From NCBI RefSeq assembly GCF_014251735.1, contig NZ_CP059197.1, positions 248,001 to 312,000 on the forward strand: a DNA stretch of 64,000 bases, in the 5' to 3' direction. The notes beneath the pieces were generated by a model. It saw only the letters and a program-made list of their open reading frames with translations. It searched no databases and had not been told where the DNA came from. Made by a program: the position numbers and the translations under genes. Positions 61,559-64,000 of the stretch are shown here, piece after piece. Origin of the DNA: Blattabacterium cuenoti. GTDB lineage: Bacteria; Bacteroidota; Bacteroidia; Flavobacteriales; Blattabacteriaceae. The first letter of the stretch is position 1. Each line of letters starts with the position of its first letter.

Positions 61559-63412
61559 TCATACATATCTATGTAACTTCTTATTAAGTTCGTTTTTTAA
61601 ATTTGTTAAATACATGATTTTTTTTAGAATCACTTGATTCTTATCCCTCCGTATTTCTTTCTGAAAATTATGAATTTCTTGTTGAATTAATTTCAAAATA
61701 TATTGGGTTTTATATCTCAATAAAATGTCCATGAGATATCGATCTATGTTTTCTTCTTGGGAGGATACTTCAATTCCTTTTCGATTCCATTGGGATAATG
61801 AATAAGATTTTTTCTTTTTTTCATTCTTTTGTTCTACAACAAAAGAATGGTTTTTTCCTATATTTTCTTTTTGCAAACAGATTTTATCAAATATTTTTTG
61901 ATGATAATCCAAAGAAAAACGAAAATTATAGTTTTGAAAAGTATGGAATATTTCTTCGAAAACCGTAGTAGTATGGACACCTTCTTTTTTAAGCATTTGA
62001 TTTCCATAATTTAAAATCAACTGAATCAATTTTTCTTCAAGGATCATAAGAGAATTTATTCTTTCTGGATGAATACTAATTGGATGATTATCAATTTTCT
62101 TATATAGTTTTTTTTTCTTATTTATTCGTTCCAATTCAGAAATTAGAACTTCTTGACGAAGTTGGAATAACTTAGAAGTTTCTTGTATGTATAATTCTCT
62201 TTGAATAATATTGGGTATTTTTGAAATACTCTTCAAAATATTCAAAACTAAAAAGGATTTTTTCATGGGATCATCTTGGTGGAATTTTTCATATATTTTT
62301 TTTTTGAAAGAAACAAAATGATAACTTTTTTTTCCTAAAAACTCTCTCAATTGAGAATAGGAATATTTTTTAGCCAAATAATCTGGATCTTCTCCGTTAT
62401 AAAAAAATAATATCCGTAGATTCATTTCTTGTTCCAATATCATATTAATCACTCTTAAAGCAGCTTGGATTCCAGAACGATCTCCATCATAAAAAAGAAC
62501 GATAGATTTCGTGAATCTCTTGATTAACAATATTTGATCTATGGTAAGTGAAGTTCCAGAAGAGGATACTACATTTTTTATTCCAGATTGATGTAGAGAA
62601 AGGACATCTGTATATCCTTCTACTAAATAACAAAGATCCTCTTTTAAAATATTTTTTTTAGCTTGAAATATGCCATACAAAATTTTACTTTTTTGAAAAA
62701 TATCGTTTTCGGATGAATTTAAATATTTGATATAACGTGAATAATTATCAATCGTCCTACCTCCAAATCCTATAACCCTTCCTGATAGATCATGTATGGG
62801 AAACATCACTCTTTTTCGGAAACAGTCAAAATGATTAGATCTTTTGAATCCAGTGAGACCCGATTTTTTTAAATCCTGTATTTTAAACCCTTTTTTTAAA
62901 GCGGTTTCCGTGAATTTTGTCCAAGAGGAAGGAGCAAAACCTAATTCAAATTGATGAATGATTTTCATATTAATGCCTCTTTGTTTCATCAAATAAATCA
63001 ATCCTTTTTCTTGACCTTCTTTTGTATAAGACAATTGTTTCATAAAAAAACATTTGGCATAATCTTGTATCAAGTATAAATTTTCATGATCGATTTTCCT
63101 AATAAATGTATTTTTATTTTCTTCCTGAATTTTAATATCATATTTTTTAGCTAAATAATGTAATGATTCTACATAAGTATAGTTTTCGTGTTCCATGAGA
63201 AAAGTGATAACATTACCCCCTTTTCCAGAACTAAAATCCTTCCAGATTTTTTTTGTGGGAGAAACTATTAGAGACGGGGTTTTTTCATTGGAAAATGGGC
63301 TAAGGCCTCTATAATTTATACCGCTTTTTTTTAAGGAAATAAAATCTCCAATGACTTCTTCTATACAAGAAACAGAAAGTATTCTTTTTATAGTTTCTTT
63401 AGATATCATCAT
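61559..63412 (-). CDS. dnaG: DNA primase
   Basis: A 617-aa enzyme that makes RNA primers for replication. The N-terminal zinc-binding domain is present in outline but all four zinc ligands are replaced: the CPFH pair reads SPFS (residues 38-41) and the CFGC pair reads DFSS (59-62). Related flavobacterial primases show the same pattern. The TOPRIM domain is intact with EGYTD (265-269), DGDRSG (309-314) and the later DPD motif. A C-terminal helicase-interaction domain follows. It lies 26 bases after rpe and upstream of ahpC. Confidence 0.95.
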   Translation of the reverse strand: MMISKETIKRILSVSCIEEVIGDFISLKKSGINYRGLSPFSNEKTPSLIVSPTKKIWKDFSSGKGGNVITFLMEHENYTYVESLHYLAKKYDIKIQEENKNTFIRKIDHENLYLIQDYAKCFFMKQLSYTKEGQEKGLIYLMKQRGINMKIIHQFELGFAPSSWTKFTETALKKGFKIQDLKKSGLTGFKRSNHFDCFRKRVMFPIHDLSGRVIGFGGRTIDNYSRYIKYLNSSENDIFQKSKILYGIFQAKKNILKEDLCYLVEGYTDVLSLHQSGIKNVVSSSGTSLTIDQILLIKRFTKSIVLFYDGDRSGIQAALRVINMILEQEMNLRILFFYNGEDPDYLAKKYSYSQLREFLGKKSYHFVSFKKKIYEKFHQDDPMKKSFLVLNILKSISKIPNIIQRELYIQETSKLFQLRQEVLISELERINKKKKLYKKIDNHPISIHPERINSLMILEEKLIQLILNYGNQMLKKEGVHTTTVFEEIFHTFQNYNFRFSLDYHQKIFDKICLQKENIGKNHSFVVEQKNEKKKKSYSLSQWNRKGIEVSSQEENIDRYLMDILLRYKTQYILKLIQQEIHNFQKEIRRDKNQVILKKIMYLTNLKNELNKKLHRYV

Positions 63413-63438
63413 GTCTTATCTTATACTGATAGACTAAA

Positions 63439-64000
63439 TTAAGTAGTTTTTCCCAATTTCATTCTATGAATTATTTTTTGGGGATTAGCATTAGAAAAAA
63501 TAGTAGTTCCTGCTACTAATATATCCGCTCCATTTTTAAACAACAAAGAAGCATTTTCTAAATTCACCCCTCCATCCACTTCTATAAGTGCAGAAGAATG
63601 TTTTTTTAAGATTAAATCTTTAGTATCTTCTAGTTTTTGATAGGTTTTTTTTATAAACTTTTGTCCACTAAAACCAGGATTTACACTCATTAATAAAACG
63701 AAATCTATATCTTGAATAATATCTTGTAATAGATAAACTGGAGTGTGAGGATTGACTGCCACACCCACTTTCATTCCAGATTTTTTAATAGAAAAAAGAG
63801 TTCTATTTAAATGAACACAAGCTTCATAATGAATATGTAAGTGATCTGCTCCACATGCTTTAAATTGTTCTATGTAGCGTTCTGGTTGCATAATCATTAA
63901 ATGAACATCCATGGGTTTATTAGCATATTTTTTGATGCATTTGACAATGGAACTTCCAAAAGAAATATTAGAAACAAAAGAGGAATCCATAATATCAATG
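63439..64000 (-). CDS. rpe: ribulose-phosphate 3-epimerase (partial at window end)
   Basis: Converts ribulose 5-phosphate to xylulose 5-phosphate, a substrate of the transketolase encoded at 5-6.7 kb. The frame is open to the last base; the codons before the apparent ATG read I-D-I, giving the family motif HIDxMDG in the form IDIMDSS, so the ATG at 63990 is internal and the first 30 or so residues lie outside. Other motifs are FVSNISFGSSIVK, MSVNPGFSGQKFI and VDGGVNLENA. A serine replaces the usual glycine after MD. Confidence 0.93.
   Translation of the reverse strand, partial: IDIMDSSFVSNISFGSSIVKCIKKYANKPMDVHLMIMQPERYIEQFKACGADHLHIHYEACVHLNRTLFSIKKSGMKVGVAVNPHTPVYLLQDIIQDIDFVLLMSVNPGFSGQKFIKKTYQKLEDTKDLILKKHSSALIEVDGGVNLENASLLFKNGADILVAGTTIFSNANPQKIIHRMKLGKTT

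Noticed and set aside
1-64000. CRISPR arrays, insertion sequences, toxin-antitoxin pairs, restriction systems or biosynthetic clusters
   Set aside because: No direct-repeat array, transposase or matching gene families were found on either strand.

Overview
The window is a dense, A+T-rich (roughly 70% or more by eye) stretch of a reduced Bacteroidota chromosome. Gene content and order point to Blattabacterium, the Flavobacteriales endosymbiont of cockroaches. The evidence is flavobacterial forms of many proteins (a primase without zinc ligands, S16 with a C-terminal extension, OmpA with thrombospondin-3-like repeats, a conserved 126-aa protein beside pheS), promoter -7 boxes of the Bacteroidota type TAnnTTTG, and a complete peptidoglycan and division cluster that smaller Flavobacteriales symbionts have lost. 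The species call is an inference from content; no database search was run.

Layout. 1-6.8 kb: the end of maeB, murI, a small membrane protein, rpsT and tRNA-Glu, an NlpC/P60 peptidase, and a tight reverse operon of split transketolase, MazG-like hydrolase and aroA. 6.8-16.2 kb: smpB, an OmpA-family porin, tatC, ychF, an M42 aminopeptidase, dapF, a DegP/DegQ protease, an LptF/LptG permease and tgt. 16.4-30.8 kb: the division and cell wall cluster rsmH-ftsL-ftsI-murE-mraY-murD-ftsW-murG-murC-ftsQ-ftsA-ftsZ on the forward strand, followed by hisS. 32-47 kb: pnuC, a phosphopantetheinyl transferase, mrp, a degenerate-looking purine nucleoside phosphorylase, murB, small membrane proteins, rlmB, pheS, cvpA, a LuxE-like enzyme, a phosphate transporter, ruvA, der, trmD and argH. 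47-64 kb: gyrB, uppP, truB, rpsP, an unexplained structured RNA candidate, tRNA-Gln, a glutamate-type symporter, mvaD, tRNA-His, aspC, rsmG, a cytosine-deaminase-like amidohydrolase, lysS, lipB, mtaB, ahpC, dnaG and the end of rpe.

How the genes work together. DapF makes meso-DAP, MurI makes D-glutamate, and MurB/C/D/E, MraY, MurG, FtsW, FtsI and UppP turn them into peptidoglycan; MvaD supports the lipid carrier through mevalonate. AroA, DapF, ArgH and AspC belong to amino acid provisioning, and the glutamate symporter and amidohydrolase may feed nitrogen into it. PnuC suggests that NAD precursors come from the host.

No insertion sequences, prophage, CRISPR array, toxin-antitoxin pair or biosynthetic cluster is visible, and nearly every open frame is intact. 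The points most worth a second look are the structured intergenic RNA near 51.5 kb, a perfect palindrome filling the spacer of the ahpC promoter, a purine nucleoside phosphorylase that has lost its phosphate-binding motifs, an FtsZ without a recognisable C-terminal peptide, and an orphan deaminase-like hydrolase.
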